A stretch of DNA of 55,455 nt, taken from contig NZ_NRSJ01000034.1 of the NCBI RefSeq assembly GCF_016584085.1, positions 1 through 55,455 on the forward strand, in the 5' to 3' direction. Made by a program: the position numbers and the translations under genes. Shown piece after piece: positions 1 through 8,083 of the stretch. The DNA comes from Halochromatium glycolicum. GTDB taxonomy: Bacteria > Pseudomonadota > Gammaproteobacteria > Chromatiales > Chromatiaceae. Within the stretch, counting starts at the first letter, position 1. Each line of letters opens with the position of its first letter. The notes beneath the pieces are model-generated. The model saw only the letters and a list, made by a program, of their open reading frames with translations. It searched no databases and was not told the origin of the DNA.

Positions 1-318
1 CGCGCAGCAGTCCCGCGACGCTGAGGTGCTGGCGTGAGAACGGACCACTCATCAATACCTGCCTCGCAGCTTGAGAAGGTCGTGGCAGTATACTGATTCG
101 GCTTCAAAAGTTTACGAAAGATTTTTTTCGGCTCAAAGCCAACTTATTGTTTCTAAAGCAGATATTTTTGCGGCGGGAATTGCTGAAGACCAGGTATCGA
201 AGCGTTTGCGTCATCGTTAGTTCGCGCGACAGGGCGTGCGCACGGTCAAGGTTGCGGTGGGGCGAATGTGCGGCCCTTCAATGAGGGCTTCAATCTGGGC
301 GAGCGCTGCCGCGAGGCC
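1..318. other. gene-poor start with possible decayed DNA-binding fragment
   Basis: No intact gene is seen. Bases about 100-200 are clearly more AT-rich than the surroundings. On the plus strand a short open frame (about 95-220, ending TAG at 218-220) reads SQLIVSKADIFAAGIAEDQV and continues with SKRLRHR. This resembles the N-terminal winged-helix of AbiEi-type antitoxins, but there is no good start and the frame stops at once. It may be the end of a decayed toxin-antitoxin gene; this is a weak inference. Confidence 0.25.
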
Positions 319-957
319 TTAACGAGCTGCTGTCAACGAACGGCGTAACTGCTGGATTGCCTCGGTCTGCGTCGGCGCGGTCATGCAGGATTCGATCAGC
401 GCCGGATCGAGCGATGGCAGCTTCCGGCTGCGCTCGAGGGATTGGTACTGGTCGCCGTCGAGGCCGTAGACGTCGAGCCGCCTATCCTGCCAGAACCAGA
501 CCTCGGGCACCCCGAGCGCGCGATAGACCTCGAGCTTGTTCAATCCGCCGCTCGAGCGCACGACCTCGATGGCGATATCCGGCCGGCTGGGGTCGTCTCC
601 GAGGGGTTCGAGCAGATAACACTCGTCGGGCTCGGCTCCCCGTTGTGCCAGCTTTGATTTGATGGTCCAGGAGCCCGCTCCGCTCAAGGCAACATCCATC
701 TCGAGTGCCCAGATCTCGATCAGGCGGCCGATCGTTGTCTTATCGAACTCGTGATGCCGGGATGGGGTCATCAGCTCCAGCACTCCATCGATGAAGGTCA
801 GCCTCGGGGTCGCGGATTCACCGCGGATCTCGAGCAGACGCTCGTAGTCGTTCCATTCGGCGTGATCGAGCACGACGAGTTGATCGTCCGCTTGCATGGC
901 TCGAAGCGCGGGGCGGCGAGCCGATGAGTCGACGGTGCGTTCAGCGGTCAGGGTCAT
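319..957 (-). CDS. Uma2 family PD-(D/E)XK endonuclease-like protein
   Basis: 212 aa, the usual Uma2 (DUF820) length. The family has a restriction-endonuclease-like fold, and its biological role is largely unknown. Visible marks are the strand pair FIDGVLELMTPS (about residues 55-66), then PDIAIEV (126-132) giving D127 and E131, K141, and the typical ending VYRALGVPEVWFW. The ATG at 957 is preceded by GAGG at 6-nt spacing. A second Uma2 gene in the same direction lies about 100 bp upstream, so the two may be a duplicated pair, though they differ strongly outside the core. Such proteins are numerous in cyanobacteria and purple sulfur bacteria. The family call is firm, the function is not. Confidence 0.85.
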   Translation of the reverse strand: MTLTAERTVDSSARRPALRAMQADDQLVVLDHAEWNDYERLLEIRGESATPRLTFIDGVLELMTPSRHHEFDKTTIGRLIEIWALEMDVALSGAGSWTIKSKLAQRGAEPDECYLLEPLGDDPSRPDIAIEVVRSSGGLNKLEVYRALGVPEVWFWQDRRLDVYGLDGDQYQSLERSRKLPSLDPALIESCMTAPTQTEAIQQLRRSLTAAR

Positions 958-1062
958 GGCGAGCCTCGGGTGAAAGGGATCTGCGAACCTTGAGCCTATC
1001 GCCGGATGGATGCCGGGACACCGAGATCCCCAACGCAGTTGATGCAGGCGAAGTGGATGCGA

Positions 1063-1659
1063 TCACGACACCGTCGACCAGATCTCGGTAACAGGAATGC
1101 ACAAATTCGGCAGTAGCATGGGCGTTACCACCTCTGTCGGGTCTGGCCGCAGCATCACGCGATAGCCGTCTGCCCCTGGCTCGCGATAGATCTCCAGACG
1201 CTGTTGCTTCAGATCGAGGAGCCAGACCTCGGGGACGCCGTGAGCGGCGTAAAGGGGAACCTTGATCTCCTGATCGTAGCGCGGCGAGGTATCGCAGATC
1301 TCGATCACCAGCAGGGTGTCAGCGGGCGTTGGATTCGCATTCTCATAGAAGTCTTCGCGCGGACGCAGCAGCATCAGATCCGGTTCGGGCTCCGAGTCGG
1401 GGCGTAACGTGAGCGGGTCTTGCACGGCGACCAAAGCGTCGTCTCCGGCACCGCGGGTTAGCAACCGATTCAGTCGTTTGTTCTTACCGGCGTGGTTCGG
1501 TTTGATAGGCGGCATCGCGCGGAGCTCCCCTTCGATCAGCTCGACGCGATCGTCTTCATCGAAGATCCCGGCGTTGATCATCTGGTGATAGGCATCCACC
1601 CCCAAACGGAACACCGGGCGGAGCTCTGTCAGGGTCGGTTGAGTGTCGACGACGGTCAT
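1063..1659 (-). CDS. Uma2 family PD-(D/E)XK endonuclease-like protein
   Basis: 198 aa from the chosen ATG at 1659, which has GGAGA at about 8-nt spacing. The frame stays open to 1698, but that upstream start lacks a ribosome site. The nuclease core is complete: LIEGELRAMPPI (41-52), PEPDLMLLRP with D94, LLVIEICD with E120, K133, and the closing GVPEVWLLDL. The family is known and the cellular role is not. It lies upstream of the other Uma2 gene on the same strand. Nothing in the neighbourhood (bioA end to the right, gene-poor DNA to the left) suggests a partner. Confidence 0.85.
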   Translation of the reverse strand: MTVVDTQPTLTELRPVFRLGVDAYHQMINAGIFDEDDRVELIEGELRAMPPIKPNHAGKNKRLNRLLTRGAGDDALVAVQDPLTLRPDSEPEPDLMLLRPREDFYENANPTPADTLLVIEICDTSPRYDQEIKVPLYAAHGVPEVWLLDLKQQRLEIYREPGADGYRVMLRPDPTEVVTPMLLPNLCIPVTEIWSTVS

Positions 1660-1901
1660 TGTGGGATCTCCGGGGCGACAAGCAAAAACAGCTAACACCG
1701 ATCGCTTCGCGCCGCGGCTTGCATCGGATCACCGAAGCGCGCCTGCAATGTTAGCCAATCGGGCCTGCCTTCGTAGACGGGAAGGAAGCCGTTACGGCGT
1801 GGTTCTGCGATACCGGCGGCTCAGCAATGCCGGATACCGTGAATCACACGGGATGCATCGTCCGGGGATGCATCGTCCGTGGAGGCACCGTGCCATGAGC
1901 G

Positions 1902-3497
1902 TTAGGACCGATCTGGCACTCGGGGCGCTTGCTCGGCGAGCACCTTGACAACCGCTGCGGTCAGCCGCTGGAGTTCGGCGTCGCTGATGGCGAACGGCGG
2001 CATCAGATAGACCAGGCGCCCGAACGGGCGCACCCAGACCCCGCGCTCGACGAAGCGGCGCTGGATCGCGCGCATCGTGACCGGCTGCACCATTTCGACT
2101 ACGCCGATGGCGCCGAGCACGCGCACCTCGGCGACGCCGGGCAGGTCGCGGCAAGGCGCGAGGCCGGCCGCGAGGGCGCGTTCGATCCGCGCGATATTGG
2201 CCTGCCACGCTTGGCCTTCGGTTCTCCTGCTAACGTCTCCGCGCTGGTCGCCGACACGGGTCGCCTCATCGGAGAGTCCGGCGCTGCGGCGGTTGGTGGA
2301 GGCACCGACGGCGAGGCTGCCGACGCAGTTGCCGTGAGCGCGGCTGCTTGCCGCGACGCCCGGTTCCTCAGGATGGGGGCTCACGTCGAGGCTCGTCGCC
2401 GTCCTCGAACCGGCGCGGTCGGCGGCGCTTGCGCGAGTTCCCGCCTCGGAGGGTGTCTCCGATAGGGGATTCGGCTCAAGCAACAGGTCGATACTGGCGT
2501 TGGCGATCGCGCAGGCGAGCGGGTTGCCCATGAAGGTCGGGCCGTGCATGAAGGCACCCGGCTCGGCGCTGGAGATGGTTTCGGCGACCTGCTTGGTGGC
2601 CAGCGCTGCCGCCGAGGTCAGATAGCCGCCGGTGAGGGCCTTGCCGAGCGCCATGATGTCCGGGCTGATCCCGGCATGCTCGCAGGCGAATAGCTTGCCG
2701 GTGCGCCCGAAGCCGGTCGCGATCTCGTCGGCGATCAGGAGCACGCCATGGGCGTCGCAGAGCTCACGGACGCGCTGCAGGTACTCGGCCGAGTAGAAGC
2801 GCATGCCGCCGGCGCCCTGGACGATCGGCTCGAGGATCACCGCCGCGATCTCGTCGCGATGGGTCTCGATCAGCTGCTCGAACTCGGCGATCTCGGCGTC
2901 GCTGCAGGGCTCGCCGAAGCGCGGTGCCGGCGCCGGCGCGAAGAACTGCTGCGGAAGCACCTGGTTGAACAGGTGGTGCATGCCGGTCACCGGGTCGCAG
3001 ACCGACATCGCATGGAAGGTGTCGCCGTGGTAGCCGGAGCGCACGGTCAGAAACCGCGCGCGGCGCGTCTCGCCGCGGGCCTGCTGATACTGCATCGCCA
3101 TCTTCATCGCGACCTCGACCGCGACCGAGCCCGAGTCGCAGAGGAACACATGCTGCAACGGCTCGGGTGTGATCCAGACCAGCCGCTCGACCAGCCCCAC
3201 GGCCGGGGCGTGGGTCAGCCCGCCGAACATCACGTGCGCCATCTGCTCGAGCTGCTCGCGCGCGGCCTGATTGAGCGCCGGATGGTTGTAGCCGTGGATC
3301 ACGCACCACCAGGAGGCCATGCCGTCGATCAATCGGCGGCCGTCCATCAGCTCGAGCTCGCAGCCGTGCGCGGCCCGGACCGGATAGACCGGGTCGCGGT
3401 CGATGGTCGAGGTGTAGGGGTGCCAGGCATGGCGTCGGTCGAGCTCGAGCAACCGCTCGATCTCAGGTGGCTGCGGGGATGCGTTGCGACGGCTCAT
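1902..3497 (-). CDS. bioA: adenosylmethionine-8-amino-7-oxononanoate aminotransferase with in-frame insert
   Basis: 531 aa, against about 430 for the family. BioA is the PLP aminotransferase of biotin synthesis; it makes 7,8-diaminopelargonate from KAPA with SAM as amino donor. Typical segments are HAWHPYTS (23-30), [28 protein letters not shown] (154-169), [15 protein letters not shown] (256-270), PLP lysine K286 in ALGKALTGG, and the C-terminal [16 protein letters not shown]. Between [16 protein letters not shown] (about 340) and [10 protein letters not shown] (431 on) lie about 87 extra residues, rich in Ala, Ser, Arg and Gly, with no BioA counterpart. They sit where E. coli BioA has a short turn. 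The frame is open throughout, so the enzyme could be functional. It lies 47 bp downstream of nadA on the same strand. Confidence 0.93.
   Translation of the reverse strand: MSRRNASPQPPEIERLLELDRRHAWHPYTSTIDRDPVYPVRAAHGCELELMDGRRLIDGMASWWCVIHGYNHPALNQAAREQLEQMAHVMFGGLTHAPAVGLVERLVWITPEPLQHVFLCDSGSVAVEVAMKMAMQYQQARGETRRARFLTVRSGYHGDTFHAMSVCDPVTGMHHLFNQVLPQQFFAPAPAPRFGEPCSDAEIAEFEQLIETHRDEIAAVILEPIVQGAGGMRFYSAEYLQRVRELCDAHGVLLIADEIATGFGRTGKLFACEHAGISPDIMALGKALTGGYLTSAAALATKQVAETISSAEPGAFMHGPTFMGNPLACAIANASIDLLLEPNPLSETPSEAGTRASAADRAGSRTATSLDVSPHPEEPGVAASSRAHGNCVGSLAVGASTNRRSAGLSDEATRVGDQRGDVSRRTEGQAWQANIARIERALAAGLAPCRDLPGVAEVRVLGAIGVVEMVQPVTMRAIQRRFVERGVWVRPFGRLVYLMPPFAISDAELQRLTAAVVKVLAEQAPRVPDRS
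2214..2474 (-). repeat. in-frame inserted element inside bioA
   Basis: About 261 bp, a multiple of three, encode the extra BioA segment (residues about 342-428). It is bounded near both ends by an 8-bp inverted repeat, ATCGGAGA at 2268-2275 and TCTCCGAT at 2456-2463. It also contains the pair CCGGTTC/GAACCGG. On the coding strand the stretch around CATCCTGAGGAACCGGGC, read as [12 protein letters not shown], resembles peptides made by palindromic repeats of alphaproteobacteria. That it is a mobile palindromic element is inference; the insert itself is plain. Confidence 0.55.
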
Positions 3498-3544
3498 AAG
3501 CGATTATCGGCTGGCGGTGTCTGCGACTGGCGCTGTCGGCAGGC

Positions 3545-4615
3545 TCAGCGCGTATCGCGGCGCTGGCCGATGCCGTGCTCGCGCGCGAAGTCGAGCATGC
3601 GCTGGATCGGGATCACCGCGCGCTGGCGGGTCGACTCGTCGATCCGGATCTCCTGATCGCCGCGCTCGAGGACCGCGGCCAGGTTCTGCAAGGCATTCAT
3701 CGCCATCCACGGGCAATGCGCGCAGCTCTCGCAGGTGGCGCCTTCGCCGGCGGTCGGGGCGGCGATCAGCTGCTTGTCCGGCGCGAGCTGGTGCATCTTC
3801 CAGAAGATGCCCTCGTCGGTGGCAACGATGAATTCAGCGTTGGGCAGGTCGCGCACGGCGTTGATCAGCTGTGTCGTCGAGCCGACGACATCGGCCTGAT
3901 CGATGACCTCCTCGGGGGACTCCGGATGGACCAGCACGGCCGCATCCGGGTGCAGCCGGCGCACCCGCTCGAGCGCGAACCCCTTGAACTCCTCGTGGAC
4001 GACGCAGGCGCTGTCCCAGAGCAGCATGTCGGCGCCGGTCATCCGCTGCACATAACGGCCGAGGTATTTGTCCGGGGCCCAGAGGATCTTCTCCCCTTGC
4101 GCGTGCAGGTGCTTGACGATCGGCAGGGCGATGCTCGAGGTCACGACCCAGTCCGCGCGCGCCTTGACCTCGGCGCTGGTGTTGGCATAGACGACCACGG
4201 TGCGATCGGGATGGGCGTCGCAGAAGGCGCTGAAGGCGTCCGCCGGGCAGCCCTCGTCCAGCGAGCAGGTCGCCTGCAGCGTTGGCATCAGCACCCGCTT
4301 CTCGGGGTTCAGGATCTTGGCGGTCTCGCCCATGAAGCGCACGCCGCAGACCACCAGGGTCTTGGCGTCGCTCTCGCTGCCGAAGCGCGCCATCTCCAGC
4401 GAGTCGGCGACATGGCCGCCGGTCTCCTCGGCCAGCGCCTGCAGGTCACCGTCGACATAGTAGTGCGCGACCAGAACCGCATCCTGCTCGGCGAGCAGGC
4501 GCTTGATTCGGTCTTTGAGCGCCTCCTTCGCGGTCCCGTCGAGGGCGGGCCAGGTCGGGTGGGCCGGGACCTCGATGCGGTCGCGGACGGGGGTTTCGGC
4601 GTTGGCGGTGTTCAT
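3545..4615 (-). CDS. nadA: quinolinate synthase
   Basis: 356 aa from the ATG at 4615 (GGAG 8 nt upstream); an upstream frame to 4639 is less likely. NadA condenses iminoaspartate with dihydroxyacetone phosphate to quinolinate in de novo NAD synthesis and needs a [4Fe-4S] cluster. The sequence shows [14 protein letters not shown] near the N-terminus, [41 protein letters not shown] and [16 protein letters not shown] near the C-terminus, which supply the conserved cysteines. The length is normal. An NrtR-like Nudix protein, a likely regulator of NAD genes, lies just upstream on the same strand, and bioA follows. Confidence 0.96.
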   Translation of the reverse strand: MNTANAETPVRDRIEVPAHPTWPALDGTAKEALKDRIKRLLAEQDAVLVAHYYVDGDLQALAEETGGHVADSLEMARFGSESDAKTLVVCGVRFMGETAKILNPEKRVLMPTLQATCSLDEGCPADAFSAFCDAHPDRTVVVYANTSAEVKARADWVVTSSIALPIVKHLHAQGEKILWAPDKYLGRYVQRMTGADMLLWDSACVVHEEFKGFALERVRRLHPDAAVLVHPESPEEVIDQADVVGSTTQLINAVRDLPNAEFIVATDEGIFWKMHQLAPDKQLIAAPTAGEGATCESCAHCPWMAMNALQNLAAVLERGDQEIRIDESTRQRAVIPIQRMLDFAREHGIGQRRDTR

Positions 4616-4718
4616 ACTGAATCTCCGGGCTCCCTGCATTGAGGGGCGCTGATACCTCGCTGCGCTTGGCGCCTGTAGCCGGACCCGAACGTATCGGTTT
4701 GGCCACGTGCGCGCGCGC

Positions 4719-5414
4719 TCATTTCAAGTACGTGATCCGATCGCGTCCGGTGAGGCGGTAGACGCGAGCCGGCCGGTGCTTGCCGCGGCGCCGCAGCTCG
4801 CCGGTCGCTTCGATCTGCTCCAGTGCCTGGGCCCACTTTCGGAAGTTACGCTTATCGATCTCGGCATCAACCAGGGTCTCGTAGACCTGCTGCAGCTCGC
4901 CGAGCGTGAAGGTTTCCGGCAGCAATTGGAAGGCGATGGTCGAATAGTCCAGCTTTGAGATCAGCCGCCGATGGGCGACCGCGATGACCTCGTCGTGATC
5001 GAATGCGAGCGGCGGCAGGGCCTTCACCGGGAACCAGGCCGCAGCGGCCGCATCGTCGCCGGCGCGCACTGACAGCTGCTCTTCCGGCGCCAGGGCGAGG
5101 TAAGCGACGCTGATGACGCGCTCGCGCGGGTCGCGCCCTGGTCGTCCGAAGGTCCCGAGCTGCTCGAGATAAAGATTCTCGACACCGGTCTCCTCGGCAA
5201 GCTCGCGCGCGGCACAGTCGTCGAGGTCTTCATCGATATCGACGAAGCCACCTGGCAACGCCCAGCTGCCCTTGAACGGCTCGTTGCCGCGCTCGATCAG
5301 CAGCAGCTGCAGCGCGTCGTCGCGAATCGTGAAGAGCACGACGTCGGTCGTCACCGCTGGATGTGGGTAGCGGTAGCAGTAGGGCTGGTCGGTGTCTTCG
5401 CGCGAATCGGTCAT
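4719..5414 (-). CDS. Nudix domain protein with C-terminal winged helix (NrtR-like)
   Basis: 231 aa from ATG 5414; a GTG at 5444 adds ten residues, and neither start has a clear ribosome site. The N-terminal half is a Nudix hydrolase domain with a complete box in [18 protein letters not shown] followed by AEETGV (G-x5-E-x7-RE-x2-EE-x-G). The C-terminal 80 residues ([20 protein letters not shown] onward, with [10 protein letters not shown] and a basic end) match the winged-helix part of NrtR repressors. NrtR proteins sense ADP-ribose and repress NAD genes. The position directly upstream of nadA supports that role. Because the Nudix box is intact, ADP-ribose hydrolysis is also possible. Confidence 0.8.
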   Translation of the reverse strand: MTDSREDTDQPYCYRYPHPAVTTDVVLFTIRDDALQLLLIERGNEPFKGSWALPGGFVDIDEDLDDCAARELAEETGVENLYLEQLGTFGRPGRDPRERVISVAYLALAPEEQLSVRAGDDAAAAAWFPVKALPPLAFDHDEVIAVAHRRLISKLDYSTIAFQLLPETFTLGELQQVYETLVDAEIDKRNFRKWAQALEQIEATGELRRRGKHRPARVYRLTGRDRITYLK

Positions 5415-5939
5415 CTCGAGTTGGGCATGGTTGCGCTGTTGCACTCAACTGAAAAGCGGTCCGAACCGACGGCTAGGGGCCTGGCGGTTTCAACATCCCA
5501 CTTCAGCTGAGCGGTTACCTGCTCTGGGCAGCGGCTAGCGACCGCTTCTCACTCAAAGTTAGTGTTAAAACTACACCTTTGCAAGCTCGAGATTGCGCCG
5601 CACTGCGAACCGTTTGCGAATGATGTCGGCAATGGATGTCAGGCTCGGCTCCCGCTCGCTCTTGCTGTGTCGCCGGATGAATGCGGCGGATGAATGCGGC
5701 GGATGAATACGGCACATGCCTGACTGGTGTAGGCGCTGGTTCCCTCCAGCAGTGGATGCTGACGGCCGCGTCGTCGGCGGCTTCCATGCAGCGGTTAATG
5801 GTGCGACGATTCAGCTGCGGTGGGCTGATTCAACGGTCTGCGGCGATCGGCCGCGTTTGGAGTAGGCCTTCCCTTGGAAGGCCGCTTCTCGGTACTGGCC
5901 AGCAATAGCAATAACACCATGTGAGAGAGGAATCCGGCG
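5415..5939. other. intergenic region between divergent Nudix and peroxidase genes
   Basis: About 520 bp with no convincing gene. It should hold the promoters of both flanking genes; no clear -35/-10 pair was picked. On the minus strand a frame ending in TAG near 5570 reads SLTSIADIIRKRFAVRRNLE. It looks protein-like but was not recognised and may be a gene remnant. A triple 13-bp repeat lies at 5675-5713. GAGAGAGGAA just before 5940 is the ribosome site of the peroxidase gene. Confidence 0.4.
5675..5713. repeat. 13-bp tandem repeat, three copies
   Basis: Three adjacent copies of GGATGAATGCGGC (third copy GGATGAATACGGC). The array lies in the gap upstream of the peroxidase gene. No function is evident. 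Confidence 0.9.
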
Positions 5940-6983
5940 ATGAAGATCACGACAATGTCGCTTGCGGTCACGTTCGCGATGACCAGTCTTGCCGCCTCAG
6001 CGGACGAGGCTGCACTGCGCCAGAAGGCGATCGATGCCGGGCTCGAACCCGTGCCCTATGGCCTCCAGCAGGTTGAGGACAATCCGGTCACGCGCGAGAA
6101 GATCGCGTTGGGCAAGATGCTGTTCTTCGATCCGCGGCTGTCGGCGAGCGGCGTGATCAGCTGCAACACCTGCCATAACGTCGGCACCGGCGGCGACGAC
6201 AATCTGCCGACCTCGGTCGGGCATGGTTGGCAGACGGGGCCGCGCAATTCACCGACGGTGTTCAATGCCGTGTTCAATGTCGCCCAGTTCTGGGACGGTC
6301 GCGCAGAGGACCTGAAGGCGCAGGCAAAGGGACCGGTGCAAGCGGGCGTTGAGATGGCTAACGAGCCCGAGCAGGTGGTCAGGACCCTAAACAGCATGCC
6401 GGAGTACGTTGAGCGCTTCGGTCTTGCCTTCCCCGGCGAGGAGGACGCGGTCACCTTCGATAACATGGCCAAGGCGATCGAAGCCTTCGAGGTGACCCTG
6501 GTGACGCCCAACGCGCCCTTCGATCAGTGGCTCGAGGGCAATGACGGTGCGATGAGCGATGAACAGAAGGCCGGTCTCGAGCTCTTCATCGACAAGGGCT
6601 GTGCCGCCTGCCACAGCGGTGTCAACATCGGCGGACAGGACTACTATCCGTTCGGTCTGATCAAGCGGCCCGGCGCCGATATCCTGCCGCCCGAGGACAA
6701 GGGTCGCTTCCAGGTCACCGAGACCGCTTCGGATGAGTACGTGTTCCGGGCGGCGCCGCTGCGCAATATCGCGCTGACCGCGCCGTACTTCCACTCGGGC
6801 CAGATCTGGGATCTCGAGCAGGCCGTTGCGGTGATGGGCACGGCCCAGCTCGGTACCCAGCTCTCCGATGACGAGGCGGCCACGATTGCGGCCTTCCTCG
6901 AGGCCCTCACCGGCGAGCAGCCGACCATCGAGTATCCGACGCTGCCGCTGGAGACCGACGCGACGCCGAAGCCCCGCTTGTAG
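5940..6983 (+). CDS. ccpA: di-heme cytochrome c peroxidase
   Basis: 347 aa, the usual length. The N-terminal 21 residues form a Sec signal peptide (cleavage near SAS-ADE), so the enzyme is periplasmic. Two heme c motifs, CNTCH (C75, C78, H79) and CAACH (C221, C224, H225), plus FFDPRLSASG, FWDGRAEDLKAQAKGPV and AAPLRNIALTAPYFHSG, are those of the bacterial CcpA/MauG family. The family reduces hydrogen peroxide with electrons from small cytochromes c or cupredoxins. A strong ribosome site (GAGAGAGGAA) lies about 7 nt before the ATG. The gene appears to be a single unit, ended by the hairpin at 6994-7016. It is named as a peroxidase rather than MauG on length and motif order. Confidence 0.94.
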   Translation: MKITTMSLAVTFAMTSLAASADEAALRQKAIDAGLEPVPYGLQQVEDNPVTREKIALGKMLFFDPRLSASGVISCNTCHNVGTGGDDNLPTSVGHGWQTGPRNSPTVFNAVFNVAQFWDGRAEDLKAQAKGPVQAGVEMANEPEQVVRTLNSMPEYVERFGLAFPGEEDAVTFDNMAKAIEAFEVTLVTPNAPFDQWLEGNDGAMSDEQKAGLELFIDKGCAACHSGVNIGGQDYYPFGLIKRPGADILPPEDKGRFQVTETASDEYVFRAAPLRNIALTAPYFHSGQIWDLEQAVAVMGTAQLGTQLSDDEAATIAAFLEALTGEQPTIEYPTLPLETDATPKPRL

Positions 6984-6993
6984 CGGTCGACAA

Positions 6994-7016
6994 ACGGCGG
7001 CTGCGCTGCGCAGCCG
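6994..7016. terminator. perfect hairpin between convergent genes
   Basis: GGCGGCTGCG and CGCAGCCGCC form a perfect 10-bp stem with a 3-nt loop, 10 bp after the peroxidase stop and 50 bp from the end of the convergent kinase gene. No T-run follows, so it may be a weak or bidirectional terminator. Confidence 0.55.
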
Positions 7017-7065
7017 CCTGCGCGTAGCCGCCGTTCAGTGCGTCAGGACCGGTCCTGTCTCGAAT

Positions 7066-8055
7066 TCAGCGCGAATAGCTCGGCAGCGCGTCCGCGGGGT
7101 CTACCGCGGCATCCGGTCGTGCTGCGGTGATCTCCGCCGGGCGCGCGCCGTCGCGCCAGAGCCAGGCCGCGCCGCGCACGCCGCTGGAGTCGCCGAAACG
7201 CGGCGGGACGATCCGGGTGGCGAGCCCGTCGCTGAAGGCGTGCGGCTGGATGCGCTCCGGCAGGTTGGTGTAGAGCCTTCGCAGGTTCGAGAGCCCGCCG
7301 CCGAGCACGATCACTTCGGGGTCGAGCAGGTTGATGACGCTGGCCAAGGCCCGGGCGAGCCGCCCTTCGTGGCGTTCCAATGCGGCTTCGGCGTCGCGAT
7401 CACCCTGCGCCGCCGCGTCCGCGATCTCCTCGCCGGTCAGCCGGCGGCCGGTGCTGCGCTCGAGGTCGGCGGACAACGCGGGACCAGAGACCCAGGTCTC
7501 GATGCAGCCGCGCTTGCCACAATAGCACTCAGGACCGGGGAGTTCGTCCGGGGCAGGCCAAGGAAGCGGGTTGTGGCCCCATTCGCCGGCGATCGCGTTC
7601 GGGCCGCTGAGTAACTGCCCGTGCACCGTGATGCCGCCGCCGGTGCCGGTGCCGATGATCACACCGAATACCGATGCGGCGCCGGCCGCGGCGCCGTCGG
7701 TGGCCTCAGAGAGCGTGAAGCAATCGGCGTCGTTGGCGAGCCGGACCGGACGCCCGAGGCGCTGCGCGAGGTCCGCGTCCAGCGCGCGGTCATTGAGCCA
7801 GACGGAGTTGGCGTTTCGCACGTGGCCCGTGAACGGCGACAATGCGCCTGGGGTGCCGACACCGACTGTTGTCTGGACGCCAAGCACTGATTCCAGCTCG
7901 GCGACGAGCTGAGCAATCGCATCGAGGGTGCCCGGGTAGTCGCCGCGCGGTGTGGCGATGCGCTTCCGCGCCAGCATGCGGCCGTCTGCGGCGAGCGCGG
8001 CGGCCTCAATCTTGGTGCCGCCGAGGTCGATGCCGATATGCACTGGCGCGCCCAT
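7066..8055 (-). CDS. ROK family sugar kinase (fructokinase/glucokinase type)
   Basis: 329 aa, an ATP-dependent sugar kinase of the ROK family. Motifs in order are the phosphate-binding GIDLGGTKIEAAAL (8-21), catalytic D110 in LANDADCF, IIGTGTGGGI, GEWGHNPLPWP with H161, and the zinc site CYCGKRGCIETW with C177, C179 and C184. It resembles E. coli Mak (manno(fructo)kinase) more than ROK repressors because it lacks an N-terminal helix-turn-helix. The substrate cannot be fixed from sequence. It follows the dynamin-like GTPase gene by 28 bp on the same strand, so the two may be co-transcribed. The start codon lies inside a 14-bp tandem duplication. Confidence 0.88.
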   Translation of the reverse strand: MGAPVHIGIDLGGTKIEAAALAADGRMLARKRIATPRGDYPGTLDAIAQLVAELESVLGVQTTVGVGTPGALSPFTGHVRNANSVWLNDRALDADLAQRLGRPVRLANDADCFTLSEATDGAAAGAASVFGVIIGTGTGGGITVHGQLLSGPNAIAGEWGHNPLPWPAPDELPGPECYCGKRGCIETWVSGPALSADLERSTGRRLTGEEIADAAAQGDRDAEAALERHEGRLARALASVINLLDPEVIVLGGGLSNLRRLYTNLPERIQPHAFSDGLATRIVPPRFGDSSGVRGAAWLWRDGARPAEITAARPDAAVDPADALPSYSR

Positions 8056-8080
8056 CGAGCCGATGCCATCGAGCCGATGC
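8053..8080. repeat. 14-bp tandem duplication at the ROK kinase start
   Basis: CATCGAGCCGATGC occurs twice in tandem (8053-8066 and 8067-8080). On the minus strand each copy offers an ATG, and only the one at 8055 is in the kinase frame. Confidence 0.85.
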
Positions 8081-8083
8081 GGC

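Noticed and set aside
3575..4642. Plus-strand open frame of 355 codons
   Set aside because: It is antisense to nadA, with biased composition and no motif.
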